The notes: a model not told the origin generated them from the sequence alone. Counted from the first letter of the stretch, positions 29,637 to 40,168 are shown. The stretch: 64,000 nucleotides of DNA from Brevundimonas aurantiaca (GCF_014199955.1 NZ_JACHOQ010000007.1:1-64000), one strand, 5' to 3'. Translations and numbers: made by a program.

Positions 29637-29640
<4 letters not shown>
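28981..29640 (+). CDS. HAD-superfamily pyrimidine 5'-nucleotidase-like hydrolase
   Basis: A 219-residue HAD hydrolase of the SDT1/YjjG-like pyrimidine 5'-nucleotidase group. Motif I is FDMDDTLYP (Asp 13 and 15), motif II FTNGA, motif III Lys in TPKPAP, and motif [14 protein letters not shown]. The TTG start overlaps the argB stop and the stop overlaps the dapD ATG. The position between arginine and lysine genes is common in alphaproteobacteria and does not fix a substrate. Confidence 0.88.
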
Positions 29641-30506
<866 letters not shown>

Positions 30507-30603
30507 TCGTCCGCCGCCCGCCTGGGCTTTGACGCCGCGGCGTCCGAGGGCGCACACTGCGTCGCGCCCGCCGTTCTGACCCCGCCTTCCGTTGAGACCT
30601 GCA

Positions 30604-32076
30604 ATGACCGATCGGACTTCGCCGCTGGACCGTTTCACCAGTTTCGAGGGCGTGACGGTTGTGGTGATCGGCGACGTGATGCTCGACGCCTATCTCCAGG
30701 GCCACGTCAGCCGCATCTCGCCCGAGGCGCCGGTGCCGGTGGTGAAACATGCGCGGGACCGGTTCACGGCCGGCGGCGCGGCCAATGTGGCCTTGAACGC
30801 CGTGGCGCTCGGCGCTTCGGCGCGTTTGATCGGGGTGGTGGGCGATGACCAGGCCGCCGATCAGCTGCGCGCGATCGCCGAACAGGCGGGCGTCTCCTGC
30901 CGGCTGCTGGGACTGAAGGGCGGAGAGACCACGACCAAGACCCGGGTCCTGGCGGGCGCCCACCAGGTGGTCCGGATCGACCGCGAAGGCTCAAACGCCC
31001 TGTCGGCCGAGGATGAGGCCGCCCTGATCGCCCTGTTCGAACAGGCGCTGGATCAGGCGGATGCGGTGATCGTGTCGGATTACGCCAAGGGATGTCTGAC
31101 CGATGCGGTTCTGGCGGCCGTGTTCGATCGGGCGCGCGAGGTCGGGGTTCCCGTCTTCGTCGATCCCAAACGTCCCGATTTTTCCGCCTATCGCGGCGCG
31201 GCCTATATCAAGCCGAACCGGTCGGAGCTGGCGGGCGCGACCGGTCGGCGCTGCGACGACGACGCGGCCGTGGGCGAGGCGGCCCGGCAGGTGGTGGACC
31301 AGACCGGCGCCAATCTGTTGGTGACCCGCTCCGAACAGGGCATGGCCTTCTATGGCGTGGACGGGGAGGCGATCCTGCTGGAGACGGAGGCGGCGGAGGT
31401 GTTCGACGTCTCGGGCGCCGGCGACACCGTCATGGCCGCCTTCGCCCTGGGTGTGGCCTCGGGCCTGCCGGTCGTGCGGGCGATGCGCCTGGCCAATACG
31501 GCGGCCAGCATCGTGGTGTCCAAGGCCGGGACGGCGGTGGTGTCCGCCGCGGAGCTGCGCACCGTGCTGAATCACCAGGATCAGCGCGACGACCATCGCG
31601 ACGGACTGATCCTGTCGCGCGCAGACGCCCGGGCCGTCCGCGGCGCCTGGCGGGATCAGGGGCTTTCGGTCGGCTTCACCAACGGCTGTTTCGACCTGCT
31701 GCATCCTGGCCATGTGGCCCTGCTGCGTGAGGCCGCGAGCCATTGCGACCGGCTGATCGTCGGGCTGAACAGCGACGCCTCGGTGCGGCGGTTGAAGGGC
31801 GAGACTCGGCCGATCCAAAGCGAGGGGGCGCGCGCCGAGGTGATGGCCGCCATCCGACATGTGGACGCGGTGGTCCTGTTCGAAGAGGACACCCCCTATG
31901 AACTCATCGCCGCCCTGGAGCCCGATGTCCTGGTCAAGGGCGCGGACTATCAGGAGCATCAGATCGTCGGCGCCGATCTGGTCAGGGCCAAGGGCGGGAT
32001 CATCATCCGGGTCGAGCTGAGGGCCGGCCATTCCACCACCGGCCTGGTGGACCGCAGCCGCACGCCTTCGGCCTAG
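30604..32076 (+). CDS. hldE: Bifunctional D-glycero-beta-D-manno-heptose-7-phosphate kinase / 1-phosphate adenylyltransferase
   Basis: A 490-residue HldE making ADP-heptose precursors for the LPS inner core. The N-terminal PfkB/ribokinase domain covers about residues 1-320 (GDVMLDAYLQG, FTAGGAANVALN, VSGAGDTVMAAFA). The C-terminal nucleotidyltransferase covers about 345-485 (FTNGCFDLLHPGHV, GLNSDASVRRLKG). The ATG at 30604 is preferred to a TTG at 30592. An AGE-family gene follows after 2 bases. Confidence 0.95.
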   Translation: MTDRTSPLDRFTSFEGVTVVVIGDVMLDAYLQGHVSRISPEAPVPVVKHARDRFTAGGAANVALNAVALGASARLIGVVGDDQAADQLRAIAEQAGVSCRLLGLKGGETTTKTRVLAGAHQVVRIDREGSNALSAEDEAALIALFEQALDQADAVIVSDYAKGCLTDAVLAAVFDRAREVGVPVFVDPKRPDFSAYRGAAYIKPNRSELAGATGRRCDDDAAVGEAARQVVDQTGANLLVTRSEQGMAFYGVDGEAILLETEAAEVFDVSGAGDTVMAAFALGVASGLPVVRAMRLANTAASIVVSKAGTAVVSAAELRTVLNHQDQRDDHRDGLILSRADARAVRGAWRDQGLSVGFTNGCFDLLHPGHVALLREAASHCDRLIVGLNSDASVRRLKGETRPIQSEGARAEVMAAIRHVDAVVLFEEDTPYELIAALEPDVLVKGADYQEHQIVGADLVRAKGGIIIRVELRAGHSTTGLVDRSRTPSA

Positions 32077-32078
32077 AT

Positions 32079-33221
32079 ATGAGCCCCGATCCCAGCACCG
32101 AGCTGAAGGCCGCGTCGCGCCAGGCGACGGCCTGGCTTTATGAGACGGCCCTGCCGCTGTGGCTGGAACACGGCGTCGATCGTCGGCGCGGGGGCTTCTA
32201 TGAGGCCCTGTCTCACCACGACCTCAGCCCGGTCCACGACTATAAGCGGCTGCGGGTGTTGAGCCGCCAGATCTATGTCTTTTCCCAGGGGGCGCAGCGC
32301 GGCGTCTCGGACGCCGGCGCGGCGGTTGAGCATGGTCTGGATTTTTTGCTGAACCGCGCCCGCCATCCGGACGGCGGCTTCATCAGTCGACTGGACTTGG
32401 ACGGGGAGGGCCTGGATCAGACGCGCGATCTGTACGACCTGGCCTTTGTCCTCTTCGCCCTGGCCCATGCCTATAGGCTGACGAGGGACGGTCGGTTGAA
32501 GGCCGAGGCCCTGGCGCTTTTGGACTTCATCCAAACGTCCATGCGCCATCCTGCAGGCGGCTATGTCGAGGCCCTGCCGCCGCGCGCCCCGCGTCGGCAG
32601 AATCCGCACATGCATCTGCTGGAGGCGGCCCTGGCCTGTGTCGAACATATGCCGGACCCTGCCTTCTCCGCCCTGGCGGCGGAACTGGTCGGCCTGTGTC
32701 GGCGACGGTTCATGGACGGGGCGCGGGGGCTTCTGTTTGAGTATTTTCAGGACGATCTGACGGCCCCGCTGCGGCCGAAAGGGCGGGCCGTGGTCGAGCC
32801 GGGTCATCAGATGGAATGGGCCTGGCTGTTGCGGGAGGCGCAGCGGCTGGGCATGGACACGAGCGCAGGCGCCGACGGCGAGGCCGAGCGGCTGGGGCGG
32901 TTCGCCCTTGCGCACGGCCTGGACCCGGCGTCGGGCCTGTTGCGGGGCGAGGTGTTCGAGGACGGCGCGATGGCCGTCGCGGGCGTCCGGCTTTGGCCGC
33001 ACGGTGAATGGCTGAAGGCGGCTCTGCGTGTCCCGGCCTTGGCGCCAAGCTGGCCTGACGCCTGGGGGGCGCTGAGCCGGTTCCTGAACACCCCGACGCC
33101 CGGTCTCTGGTTCGAACAATGGGATCCGGGGGCGGGCGGCTTTTTGGACACGCCGGTTCCGGCCAGTTCGCTCTATCACATCGCCACGGCCGTGGCCGAG
33201 CTGGAGCGGGCGGACCTTTAG
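32079..33221 (+). CDS. AGE-family epimerase/isomerase
   Basis: A 380-residue N-acylglucosamine 2-epimerase-family alpha/alpha barrel protein. It is related to the C-terminal half of the 4204-6483 fusion, sharing NPHMHLLEAALA, EPGHQMEWAWLL, LWPHGEWLKAAL and PASSLYHI. Family members isomerise or epimerise free or phosphorylated aldoses (N-acylglucosamine, mannose, mannose 6-phosphate). It starts 2 bases after hldE, so co-expression is nearly certain. The substrate is unknown. Confidence 0.88.
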   Translation: MSPDPSTELKAASRQATAWLYETALPLWLEHGVDRRRGGFYEALSHHDLSPVHDYKRLRVLSRQIYVFSQGAQRGVSDAGAAVEHGLDFLLNRARHPDGGFISRLDLDGEGLDQTRDLYDLAFVLFALAHAYRLTRDGRLKAEALALLDFIQTSMRHPAGGYVEALPPRAPRRQNPHMHLLEAALACVEHMPDPAFSALAAELVGLCRRRFMDGARGLLFEYFQDDLTAPLRPKGRAVVEPGHQMEWAWLLREAQRLGMDTSAGADGEAERLGRFALAHGLDPASGLLRGEVFEDGAMAVAGVRLWPHGEWLKAALRVPALAPSWPDAWGALSRFLNTPTPGLWFEQWDPGAGGFLDTPVPASSLYHIATAVAELERADL

Positions 33222-33228
33222 GACGAAG

Positions 33229-33259
33229 GGCGGGAGGGGGCGCAGTCCCGCCTCCCGCC
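33229..33259. terminator. Hairpin between convergent genes
   Basis: A 9-bp perfect stem (GGCGGGAGG with CCTCCCGCC) and a 13-base loop lie between the convergent AGE and ferritin-like genes. There is no clear T tract on either strand, so it may terminate both transcripts weakly or only protect 3' ends. Confidence 0.4.
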
Positions 33260-33273
33260 TCGCTTCAAGGGTC

Positions 33274-33774
33274 TCAGGCGGCGCTCTTCATCGCATCCTT
33301 GTTGACGGCGGCGTCGGCGATGCCGGTCAGGTCTTCGTCGGTTTGGGATTCTTCCTGCAGGGTCTCGTCCAGCAGGGCGACGGCGTCCTTCAGACCCAGG
33401 ACATTGGCCCAGCGCTTCAGCGTGCCGTAGCGGGTGATCTCATAGTGCTCCACCGCCTGGGCGGCGGCCAAGAGGCCGGCGTCGAGGGCCGGGTTGTCCT
33501 TGTATTCTTCCATGATCTCATCGCCCTCGGCCAGTATGCCTTCGATGGCGTCGCAGGTCTTGCCGCGCGGGGCCTTGCCGATGATTTCGAACACCTGCTG
33601 CAGGCGTTCGATCTGGCCTTCGGTCTGGTCCTTGTGCTTTTCGAAGGCCGCCTTCAGCTCGGGCGACTGGGCCGCCCGCGCCATCTTGGGCAGGGACTTC
33701 AGAATCTTGCGCTCGGCGTAATAGATGTCGCGAAGCGTGTCGTGGAACAGGGTGTCGAGGGTCTTCTCGGCCAT
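33274..33774 (-). CDS. Ferritin-like DUF892 (YciE/YciF family) protein
   Basis: A 166-residue four-helix ferritin-like protein (opening MAEKTLDTLFHDTLRDIYYAE). Carboxylate and His residues suitable for a di-metal site are visible (YYAERKIL, EKHKDQTEGQIE, EHYEITRYG). YciF-type proteins are stress-linked and of unclear biochemical role. The start chosen has GAGAGACG upstream and matches the family N-terminus; a longer frame to 33813 adds an unrelated tail. Confidence 0.9.
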   Translation of the reverse strand: MAEKTLDTLFHDTLRDIYYAERKILKSLPKMARAAQSPELKAAFEKHKDQTEGQIERLQQVFEIIGKAPRGKTCDAIEGILAEGDEIMEEYKDNPALDAGLLAAAQAVEHYEITRYGTLKRWANVLGLKDAVALLDETLQEESQTDEDLTGIADAAVNKDAMKSAA

Positions 33775-33863
33775 GGTCGTCTCTCGCAATGGTGATGGGG
33801 CGCGGGGGCGCACCCCATCACAAGCGATAAGGCCGGCTTATGTTCCTGTGTCGGACTCCGGGC

Positions 33864-35798
33864 TTAGGCGGCCGTCGCCCGCTTCAGATCCGGCGGCGTG
33901 GCCTCATCGGTCAGGATGCGAATGGCCTCCTCGACCGTCACTACCGTCTGCTCCTGGGAGCCCAGGCGGCGGATGGCGACCTTGCCCTCTTCGGCCTCCT
34001 TGCGGCCGACGACGGCGATGACCGGGACCTTGCCGACCGAGTGTTCGCGGACCTTGTAGCCGACCTTTTCGTTGCGCAGGTCGATCTCGGTGCGCAGGCC
34101 CGCCGCCTTGAATCGGTCCATGACCTCGCGGGCGTAGTCGTCCGCGTCCGAGGTGATGGTGGCGACCACCGCCTGGACCGGGGCCAGCCACAGGGGGAAG
34201 GCGCCGGCGTAGTTCTCGATCATGATGCCGATGAACCGCTCGAACGATCCCAGGATCGCCCGGTGCAGCATGACCGGCCGGTGCTTCTGACCGTCCTCGG
34301 CGATATAGGTGGCGTCCAGACGTTCCGGCAGGACATAGTCCAGCTGGATCGTGCCGCAGGTCCATTCGCGGCCGATGGCGTCCTTGACGATGAAGTCCAG
34401 CTTGGGCGCGTAGAAGGCGCCGTCGCCCGGGGTTATGACCGGCTCGGAGCCGGCGGCGCGGGCGGCCTCCAGCATCTGGGCCTCGGCCTTGTCCCAGAAC
34501 TCGTCGGTGCCGGCGCGCTGCTCGGGCCGTGTGCCCAGGCTGATGTAGGCCGTCTCCATGCCCAGATCCGCATGGACGCTGCGGCACAGTTTGATGAACT
34601 CGGCCGTCTCCTCGACGATCTGGTCCTCGCGGCAGAAGATGTGGGCGTCGTCCTGGGTAAAGCCGCGCACCCGCATCAGACCGTGCAGCGAGCCCGATGG
34701 CTCATAGCGGTGGCAGGCGCCGAACTCGGCCATGCGCAGCGGCAGTTCGCGATAGGAGCGCTGGCCCTGGTCGAAGATCTGGACGTGGCCGGGGCAGTTC
34801 ATCGGCTTCAGGCTCAGGGTCTCGCCCTCGACCGTTTCGCAGACGAACATATTGGGCCGGTACTTGTCCCAGTGACCCGAGGCCTCCCAGAACTTGCGGT
34901 CCAGAACCTGGGGCGTCTTGACCTCGACATAGCCGGCGGCGTCCAGGCGGCGGCGCATATAGGCTTCAAGCACGCGCCACAGGATCCAGCCCTTGGGGTG
35001 CCAGAAGACCATGCCCCGGCCCTCTTCCTGCATGTGGAAGAGCTCCATCGCCTTGCCGACCTTGCGGTGGTCGCGCTTTTCGGCCTCTTCGAGCCGTTGC
35101 AGATAGGCGTCCAGGTCCTCCTTGGTCGCCCAGGCGGTGCCGTAGATGCGCTGCAGCTGTTCGCGCTTGGAGTCGCCGCGCCAGTAGGCGCCGGCCAGCT
35201 TGGTCAATTTGAAGGCCTTGCCGACGTGGCGCGTCGAGGGAAAGTGCGGGCCCCGGCACAGGTCGATCCAGTCGCCCTGCTTGTACAGGGTGATGGTCTC
35301 GTTCTCGGGCAGGTCCTTGATCAGCTCGGCCTTGAACTTCTCGCCCCGCGCCTCGAAGAAGACGATGGCCTCGTCGCGGTCCCAGACCTCGCGCTCGAAC
35401 TTGGCGTCGCGATCGACGATCCGGGCCATCTCCTTCTCGATGGCGGCGAAGTCGTCGGTCGAGAAGGGCTCTTCGCGATAGAAGTCATAATAGAAGCCGT
35501 CCTCGATGGCCGGGCCGATGGTGACCTGGGTGCCGGGGAACAGGGTCTGGACCGCCTCGGCCAGGACGTGGGCCGTGTCGTGGCGGATGGTGTAGAGGGC
35601 CTCGGGATCGTCGCGCATGATCAGGCGGAAGTCGCCGCCTGTCTCCAGCACCCGGCCCATGTCGCGCTGCTCGCCGTTCAGCTCGGCCAGCACGGCCTTC
35701 TTGGCCAGGGACGGCGAGATCGAAGTCGCCACGTCGCGCGCCGTCGAACCGGCCGGATACTGACGCACCGCGCCGTCGGGAAATTTCAGATCGATCAT
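33864..35798 (-). CDS. thrS: Threonyl-tRNA synthetase
   Basis: A 644-residue class II aminoacyl-tRNA synthetase. It has an N-terminal TGS domain (about residues 1-62), a tRNA-SAD editing domain (about 65-230, [12 protein letters not shown] and [13 protein letters not shown]), a catalytic core (about 245-535, [10 protein letters not shown] and [17 protein letters not shown]) and a C-terminal anticodon-binding domain. Full length. The ATG overlaps the yidD stop by 4 bases. Confidence 0.97.
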   Translation of the reverse strand: MIDLKFPDGAVRQYPAGSTARDVATSISPSLAKKAVLAELNGEQRDMGRVLETGGDFRLIMRDDPEALYTIRHDTAHVLAEAVQTLFPGTQVTIGPAIEDGFYYDFYREEPFSTDDFAAIEKEMARIVDRDAKFEREVWDRDEAIVFFEARGEKFKAELIKDLPENETITLYKQGDWIDLCRGPHFPSTRHVGKAFKLTKLAGAYWRGDSKREQLQRIYGTAWATKEDLDAYLQRLEEAEKRDHRKVGKAMELFHMQEEGRGMVFWHPKGWILWRVLEAYMRRRLDAAGYVEVKTPQVLDRKFWEASGHWDKYRPNMFVCETVEGETLSLKPMNCPGHVQIFDQGQRSYRELPLRMAEFGACHRYEPSGSLHGLMRVRGFTQDDAHIFCREDQIVEETAEFIKLCRSVHADLGMETAYISLGTRPEQRAGTDEFWDKAEAQMLEAARAAGSEPVITPGDGAFYAPKLDFIVKDAIGREWTCGTIQLDYVLPERLDATYIAEDGQKHRPVMLHRAILGSFERFIGIMIENYAGAFPLWLAPVQAVVATITSDADDYAREVMDRFKAAGLRTEIDLRNEKVGYKVREHSVGKVPVIAVVGRKEAEEGKVAIRRLGSQEQTVVTVEEAIRILTDEATPPDLKRATAA

Positions 35799-36043
35799 GA
35801 CTGTTCTTTTTCGTCGGTCTTCAGGGGCGGGACCGGGTCATAGCCCGAGCCGCCGAAGGGATGGCATTTACAGAGGCGGCGCACGGTGAGCCATCCCCCC
35901 TTGAGCGGCCCGTGCCGGATCAGGGCGTCGCGCCCATAGTCCGAACAGGTCGGCAGGAACCGGCACTGCTGGCCGATCAGGGGAGACAGCGTCAGCTTAT
36001 AGCCCCGGTGGGCCGCGCGGACGCCGCGTTCGTAGAGAGACAT
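35795..36043 (-). CDS. yidD: Membrane protein insertion efficiency factor YidD
   Basis: An 82-residue YidD protein with the conserved [11 protein letters not shown] and [13 protein letters not shown] motifs and an N-terminal amphipathic helix ([10 protein letters not shown]). It is thought to assist YidC-dependent insertion at the inner membrane. The ATG at 36043 has AAGGGA just upstream and gives a normal length; an ATG at 36094 lacks a ribosome site. Overlap with thrS (ATGA) implies coupling. Confidence 0.9.
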   Translation of the reverse strand: MSLYERGVRAAHRGYKLTLSPLIGQQCRFLPTCSDYGRDALIRHGPLKGGWLTVRRLCKCHPFGGSGYDPVPPLKTDEKEQS

Positions 36044-36122
36044 ATGTCCCTTCGCCGGGGGCTGGATGGGTTCGCCGCGCTTATCCCCTGTCATCGCAGG
36101 GGGATCAACCGGTCAGAGCCCG

Positions 36123-36578
36123 TCAGGCCGCGCCGGCGAGACGAGTTCGCCCCGCCAGGGCCTGATCGACCGCCTCCAGCGTCGCCTCGATCGCCACCAG
36201 GGTCGAGGCGTGACGGGCGGGATAGTCGGCGACCTGTTTCAGAACGCGGAGCCCTTCGAAACGCCCGACGGGGCCTTCGCCGCCGGACTTCAGCATGGCG
36301 GTCATGGCGTCGCGGGCCTCCCTGATCTCATCCGCCGAGGCGCCGAGGACGGACTGGCCCAGGACGCCGGCGGCCGCCTGGCCCAGGGCGCAGGCCTTCA
36401 CGTCCTGGGCGAAGTCCATGACCCGCCCCTGGTCGTCCAGGCTCACATCGACGATCGCGCGCGAGCCGCACAGTTTGGCGACCCGCTCGCCCGTCCCTTC
36501 CGGCGACGCCAGCCGACCGGCATGGGGCAGGTTGGCCGCCAGGGTCAGGATGCGCGCGCTGTAGAGGTCGTCGATCAT
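36123..36578 (-). CDS. IscU/NifU-like iron-sulfur cluster scaffold protein
   Basis: A 151-residue NifU_N-family protein. Two of the three cysteines of IscU scaffolds are visible (Cys37 in KLCGS, Cys63 in KACALGQ). The third, normally directly after a His, is replaced: ARHAST has His123 followed by Ala. This variant may bind clusters differently or serve another role. It lies 79 bases upstream of yidD on the same strand, so the three genes may be co-transcribed. Confidence 0.82.
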   Translation of the reverse strand: MIDDLYSARILTLAANLPHAGRLASPEGTGERVAKLCGSRAIVDVSLDDQGRVMDFAQDVKACALGQAAAGVLGQSVLGASADEIREARDAMTAMLKSGGEGPVGRFEGLRVLKQVADYPARHASTLVAIEATLEAVDQALAGRTRLAGAA

Positions 36579-36628
36579 GGCTGGAAGATAGGGGGCTCAA
36601 GGGGCGAGTGGAAGGCGTGAAACGTCCG

Positions 36629-37294
36629 CTAGACGCTCAGCGTCAGACCGCCGTCCGCCTCGACCACCAGGGTCGCGGTTCCATAGTCGGACAGCTGCGG
36701 ATGGGGCGTCTCCAGCGGGTGGGACCAGGCCGCGGTCACCACCAGAACCTCCGCCCCGGCCGCCTCGCCGGCCGCGATGCCGGCCGGGGCGTCCTCGAAC
36801 ACCAGACAGTCGGCGATGTCCACGCCCAGCCTCTGCGCCGCCAGCCGATAGCCGGCGGGATCGGGCTTGCCGCGTTCCACGTCCTCGGCCGTGATCAGCA
36901 CGGCGGGCGGTTCGACTCCTGCGGCCTTCAGCCGGGCCTGGGCCAGGGGCGCCGTGGCCGAGGTGACCACGGCCCAGCGGTCGGGCGGCAGGCGTTTGAC
37001 GAAGTCGATCGCGCCGGGAATGGGGGCGACGCCCTCGACATCCTCGATCTCGCCCCGTTCCACCCAGGCGACCTCGGCCGCCAGGTCGACGCCCGGCAGG
37101 TTCTGGCGGCGGATGGTGTCGGCGGTGCGCACCCCGTGGATCGTGGGGATGAAGGCGACCGGGTCGATCCCGTGCCGTTCGGCCCAGCGGGTCCAGACGC
37201 GCTCGGCCGCTGCGGTGGAGGTGATCAGGGTGCCGTCCATGTCGAACAGGAAGGCGCGATAGGCGCGGGGGGCGGACCCGGGGGAGACGGTCAT
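36629..37294 (-). CDS. HAD-superfamily sugar phosphatase-like hydrolase
   Basis: A 221-residue HAD hydrolase with a helical cap. Motif I is FDMDGTLI (Asp 18 and 20), motif II VVTSATAPL, motif III Lys in RGKPDPAGY, and motif IV VFEDAPAGIAAGEAAG. It resembles DOG/GPP-type sugar phosphatases. The start is uncertain: ATG at 37294 or GTG at 37309. Confidence 0.87.
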   Translation of the reverse strand: MTVSPGSAPRAYRAFLFDMDGTLITSTAAAERVWTRWAERHGIDPVAFIPTIHGVRTADTIRRQNLPGVDLAAEVAWVERGEIEDVEGVAPIPGAIDFVKRLPPDRWAVVTSATAPLAQARLKAAGVEPPAVLITAEDVERGKPDPAGYRLAAQRLGVDIADCLVFEDAPAGIAAGEAAGAEVLVVTAAWSHPLETPHPQLSDYGTATLVVEADGGLTLSV

Positions 37295-37345
37295 GCCCCT
37301 ATCCAGCACGGCGCCGGCCGGGCGGCAAGCCGACGTTCCTGCCGA

Positions 37346-38221
37346 TCAGCCGCCTTTCAAGGAGGACCAGGTGCGGGCGGTTTCGCTGGTCGATGGGGCG
37401 GAGGCGACCTCCGGCTGGGGCGCGGCCGGCGTATTGCGCGCCGCCAGCCAAGCCAGGTTCTGATCGGCCAGCTCGGGGGGCAGTTCGCGGCGCAGGATCT
37501 GTTCAGCCTCGCCCATCTTGCCTTGCAGGCCCAGGGTCATGGCCAGGGTCTGGCGCACCTTGCTGGAGGCCGTCGGCTGGGCCGCAGCCCGTCGCAGCAG
37601 GGCCTCTGCGCCGGGGGCGTCGCCGTGGGTCAGGGCCGCCGTTGCGGCGTTGGTCAGGACGTCGGGATTGTCGGGCGACAGGACCAGGGCCTGGTTCCAG
37701 GCCGCGCGCGCATCGTCGAACCGGCGCACCTGCTCATAGGCCACCCCCAGCAGCGAATAGGCCCGCCAGTCGCGGGGCGCCAGGTCGCGGGCCTTTTCTA
37801 GCGGGGCGATGCCGTAGAAGGCCTGGCCCCGGCCAATGTGGGCGCGGCCCAGCTCCAGCAGGGCGTCCAGATTGGCGGGCTGGAGGGCCAGCAGGGCCTG
37901 GGCCGTCTGGGCGGCCTGATCATAGCGGCCCAGTTCGCGCAGGGCCTGGGCCAGTTTGATCGCCGCCACGGGATCGGCCGGGTTCAGGTCGTGCTCGCCC
38001 GACCAAAAGACCGAGCGCGCCAGGGCGTCCATCCGATCATAGGCGGCGCGGACCTCGGCCGAGGCGGGTGCGCGGGTCGCGCTCTGGGCGCTGCTCTGGG
38101 CGCCGCTCTGGACGGCGTTCTGGGGCGCGCCCTGGCTCTGGACCGGGGCGGCCGCGACGGCGGGGGCCGCCGATAGGCTGAGAAGGGCGACGGTTGCGAG
38201 AAGGGCGGGCATGGGCGACAT
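37346..38221 (-). CDS. Secreted tetratricopeptide-repeat protein
   Basis: A 291-residue protein with an N-terminal signal peptide (MSPMPALLATVALLSLSAAP region), a Gln/Ser/Ala-rich linker (about residues 25-55) and four to five TPR units (about 80-255, including AAQTAQALLALQPANLDALL and ARAAWNQALVLSPDNPDVL). The start at 38221 opens the signal peptide; a frame back to 38431 reads unrelated sequence overlapping the next gene. TPR proteins of this type act as periplasmic adaptors; no partner is evident. Divergent from the leucyl aminopeptidase. Confidence 0.82.
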   Translation of the reverse strand: MSPMPALLATVALLSLSAAPAVAAAPVQSQGAPQNAVQSGAQSSAQSATRAPASAEVRAAYDRMDALARSVFWSGEHDLNPADPVAAIKLAQALRELGRYDQAAQTAQALLALQPANLDALLELGRAHIGRGQAFYGIAPLEKARDLAPRDWRAYSLLGVAYEQVRRFDDARAAWNQALVLSPDNPDVLTNAATAALTHGDAPGAEALLRRAAAQPTASSKVRQTLAMTLGLQGKMGEAEQILRRELPPELADQNLAWLAARNTPAAPQPEVASAPSTSETARTWSSLKGG

Positions 38222-38297
38222 GGGGGGAGTCCTGACGGTTCCTCGGTCCGCCTCAGAATCGCCGGTTCGTGTCAACTCTTGGTTAAGAAGGTTCGCC

Positions 38298-39680
38298 ATG
38301 CTCGCCTCCCATCCCCTGCTGGTCGCCGCGAACACCGGAGAGCAGGCCGTTCCGATCCGCCTGTCGGCGCCGGGCGCGGTTCTGGACGGGGCGGCGAAGT
38401 CCTGGGGCGAACGGCACGGCTTCACCGGCAAGGCCGGGGAACTGCTGATCGTGCCGGAGGGCGATGGGATCGGTCAGGTGCTGCTGGGGAGCGGCGCGGC
38501 CTTCGATCCGGTCCTGGCGCGGGGTCTGTCGGCCCGGCTGCCCGGCGGCTTGTACCGGCTGGAGGCCGAGCCCGAGACGGCGCGGGCGGCGGCCCTGGCC
38601 TTCCTCCTGGGGGCCTATGTCTTTGACCGCTACAAGGCCCGGCCGGATCGGCCGCCGGTTCGGCTGGTCGCGCCCGAGGGGCTGGACCTGGAAGAGACGA
38701 CGCGGATCGTCGCCGCCTGCGCCCTGGCGCGCGAGATGGTCGATACCCCGGCCGCCGACATGGGGCCCTTGCAGATCGAGACCATCGCCCGCGAGATCGC
38801 CGAGAGCGCCGGGGCGGCGATCACCGTGACCGAGGGCGAGGCCCTGCTGGACGAGAACTACCCCGCCGTCCACGCGGTCGGTCGGGCGGCGGCCCCGCAC
38901 CGGGCGCCCAGGCTGATCGAGATCGGCTGGAAGCTGGACCAGACCGACCTGCCTCTGGTGGCCCTGGTCGGCAAGGGGGTGGTGTTCGACACCGGGGGGC
39001 TGGACCTGAAGCCCGCCGCCGGCATGCGCAATATGAAGAAGGACATGGGCGGGGCCGCCCACGCCCTGGCCCTGGGGCGGCTGGTCATGCAGGCTGATCT
39101 GCCGGTGCGGCTGGCGGTCATCTTGGCGGCGGTGGAGAATGCGGTTTCGGGCGACGCCTTCCGGCCGGGCGACATACTGAACAGCCGAAAAGGGCTGACG
39201 ATCGAGATCGGCAATACGGATGCGGAGGGGCGGCTGATCCTGGCCGACGCCCTGACGCGGGCGGGGGAGCATTCCCCCGACCTGACCCTGGACTTCGCCA
39301 CCCTGACGGGGGCGGCGCGGATCGCCCTGGGGCCGGAGCTGCCGCCCCTCTATACGGATGACGAGGCCCTGGCCGCCGATCTGCTGGCCGCAGGGCGGGC
39401 GGTGGGCGACCCCCTGTGGCGCATGCCCCTGTGGCCCAGCTATCGCGCCGCCCTGGACACCGAGATCGCCGACATCAAGAACGACGCCTCGGCCTGGGCG
39501 CAAGCCGGGTCGGTCACGGCCGCCCTGTTCCTGCAAAGGTTCGCCCCCGCCAGCGGCGCCTGGGCCCATATGGACATCTTCGCCTGGAATCCCCGCGCCC
39601 GGCCCGGCTTCCCCGAAGGGGGAGAGGCCCAGGCCATAAGGGCCTGCTACGCCGTGCTGAAGGCGCGCTACGGCGGTTGA
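38298..39680 (+). CDS. Leucyl aminopeptidase family (M17) metallopeptidase
   Basis: A 460-residue M17 aminopeptidase with a variable N-terminal domain and a C-terminal catalytic domain. Signatures are GKGVVFDTGGLDLKPA, MKKDMGGAAHAL and NTDAEGRLILADAL (family signature with Asp and Glu zinc ligands). It removes N-terminal residues from peptides in the cytoplasm. The ribosome site AAGAAGG lies 6 bases before the ATG at 38298. Confidence 0.93.
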   Translation: MLASHPLLVAANTGEQAVPIRLSAPGAVLDGAAKSWGERHGFTGKAGELLIVPEGDGIGQVLLGSGAAFDPVLARGLSARLPGGLYRLEAEPETARAAALAFLLGAYVFDRYKARPDRPPVRLVAPEGLDLEETTRIVAACALAREMVDTPAADMGPLQIETIAREIAESAGAAITVTEGEALLDENYPAVHAVGRAAAPHRAPRLIEIGWKLDQTDLPLVALVGKGVVFDTGGLDLKPAAGMRNMKKDMGGAAHALALGRLVMQADLPVRLAVILAAVENAVSGDAFRPGDILNSRKGLTIEIGNTDAEGRLILADALTRAGEHSPDLTLDFATLTGAARIALGPELPPLYTDDEALAADLLAAGRAVGDPLWRMPLWPSYRAALDTEIADIKNDASAWAQAGSVTAALFLQRFAPASGAWAHMDIFAWNPRARPGFPEGGEAQAIRACYAVLKARYGG

Positions 39681-39682
39681 GG

Positions 39683-40168
39683 TCAGGCCGGGCTCAGCCC
39701 GAAGGTCCACGCCCCCTGAGGCGCATCGTCGGGCGAGCGGGGGCGCGGCGGCCGGGGGCGGCGGACGCGGCGGGCGCGGGTGCGGGATCGCAGTCGCTGC
39801 ACCGCAAGGCGGGTCTGGGCCCGGAGGGCCTTGCCCGCCCTGACCAGGCCACGCCAGCCGGCGACGGCGCGAAGGCTCAGGGCCAGGACGGCGAGATCGA
39901 ACAGCACCGTCACGTCGAACATCAGCACCCAGGCGATCAGGTCCGGCGCGGCCATGGCGAACAGCCGCACCCCTTCCGCCTCGAACAGGGCGACCGCCGC
40001 CGCACCGAGACCGATCACGAGGATCACGCCCAGGATCTGACCGCGCGTCAGACGGGACAGGATCGACGCGGGGCGCTCGACCAGCCAAAGCCGGAGGACG
40101 GTTCCGACGGGCCCCTGATCGAACAGCGTCAATCCCAGGACGATCAGCAGACACAAGGGCGCGAGCAT
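39683..40168 (-). CDS. Hypothetical integral membrane protein
   Basis: A 161-residue protein that I do not recognise. It has three to four hydrophobic segments (MLAPLCLLIVLGLTLF region; ILGVILVIGLGAAAVALF; LIAWVLMFDVTVLFDLAVLAL) and a highly basic, Pro-rich C-terminus (RTRARRVRRPRPPRPR). The start at 40168 is a guess; in-frame starts at 40210 and 40282 exist. It ends 3 bases from the aminopeptidase stop on the other strand. Confidence 0.6.
   Translation of the reverse strand: MLAPLCLLIVLGLTLFDQGPVGTVLRLWLVERPASILSRLTRGQILGVILVIGLGAAAVALFEAEGVRLFAMAAPDLIAWVLMFDVTVLFDLAVLALSLRAVAGWRGLVRAGKALRAQTRLAVQRLRSRTRARRVRRPRPPRPRSPDDAPQGAWTFGLSPA

Noticed and set aside
33840..35843. 667-codon plus-strand frame
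   Set aside because: Antisense to thrS.
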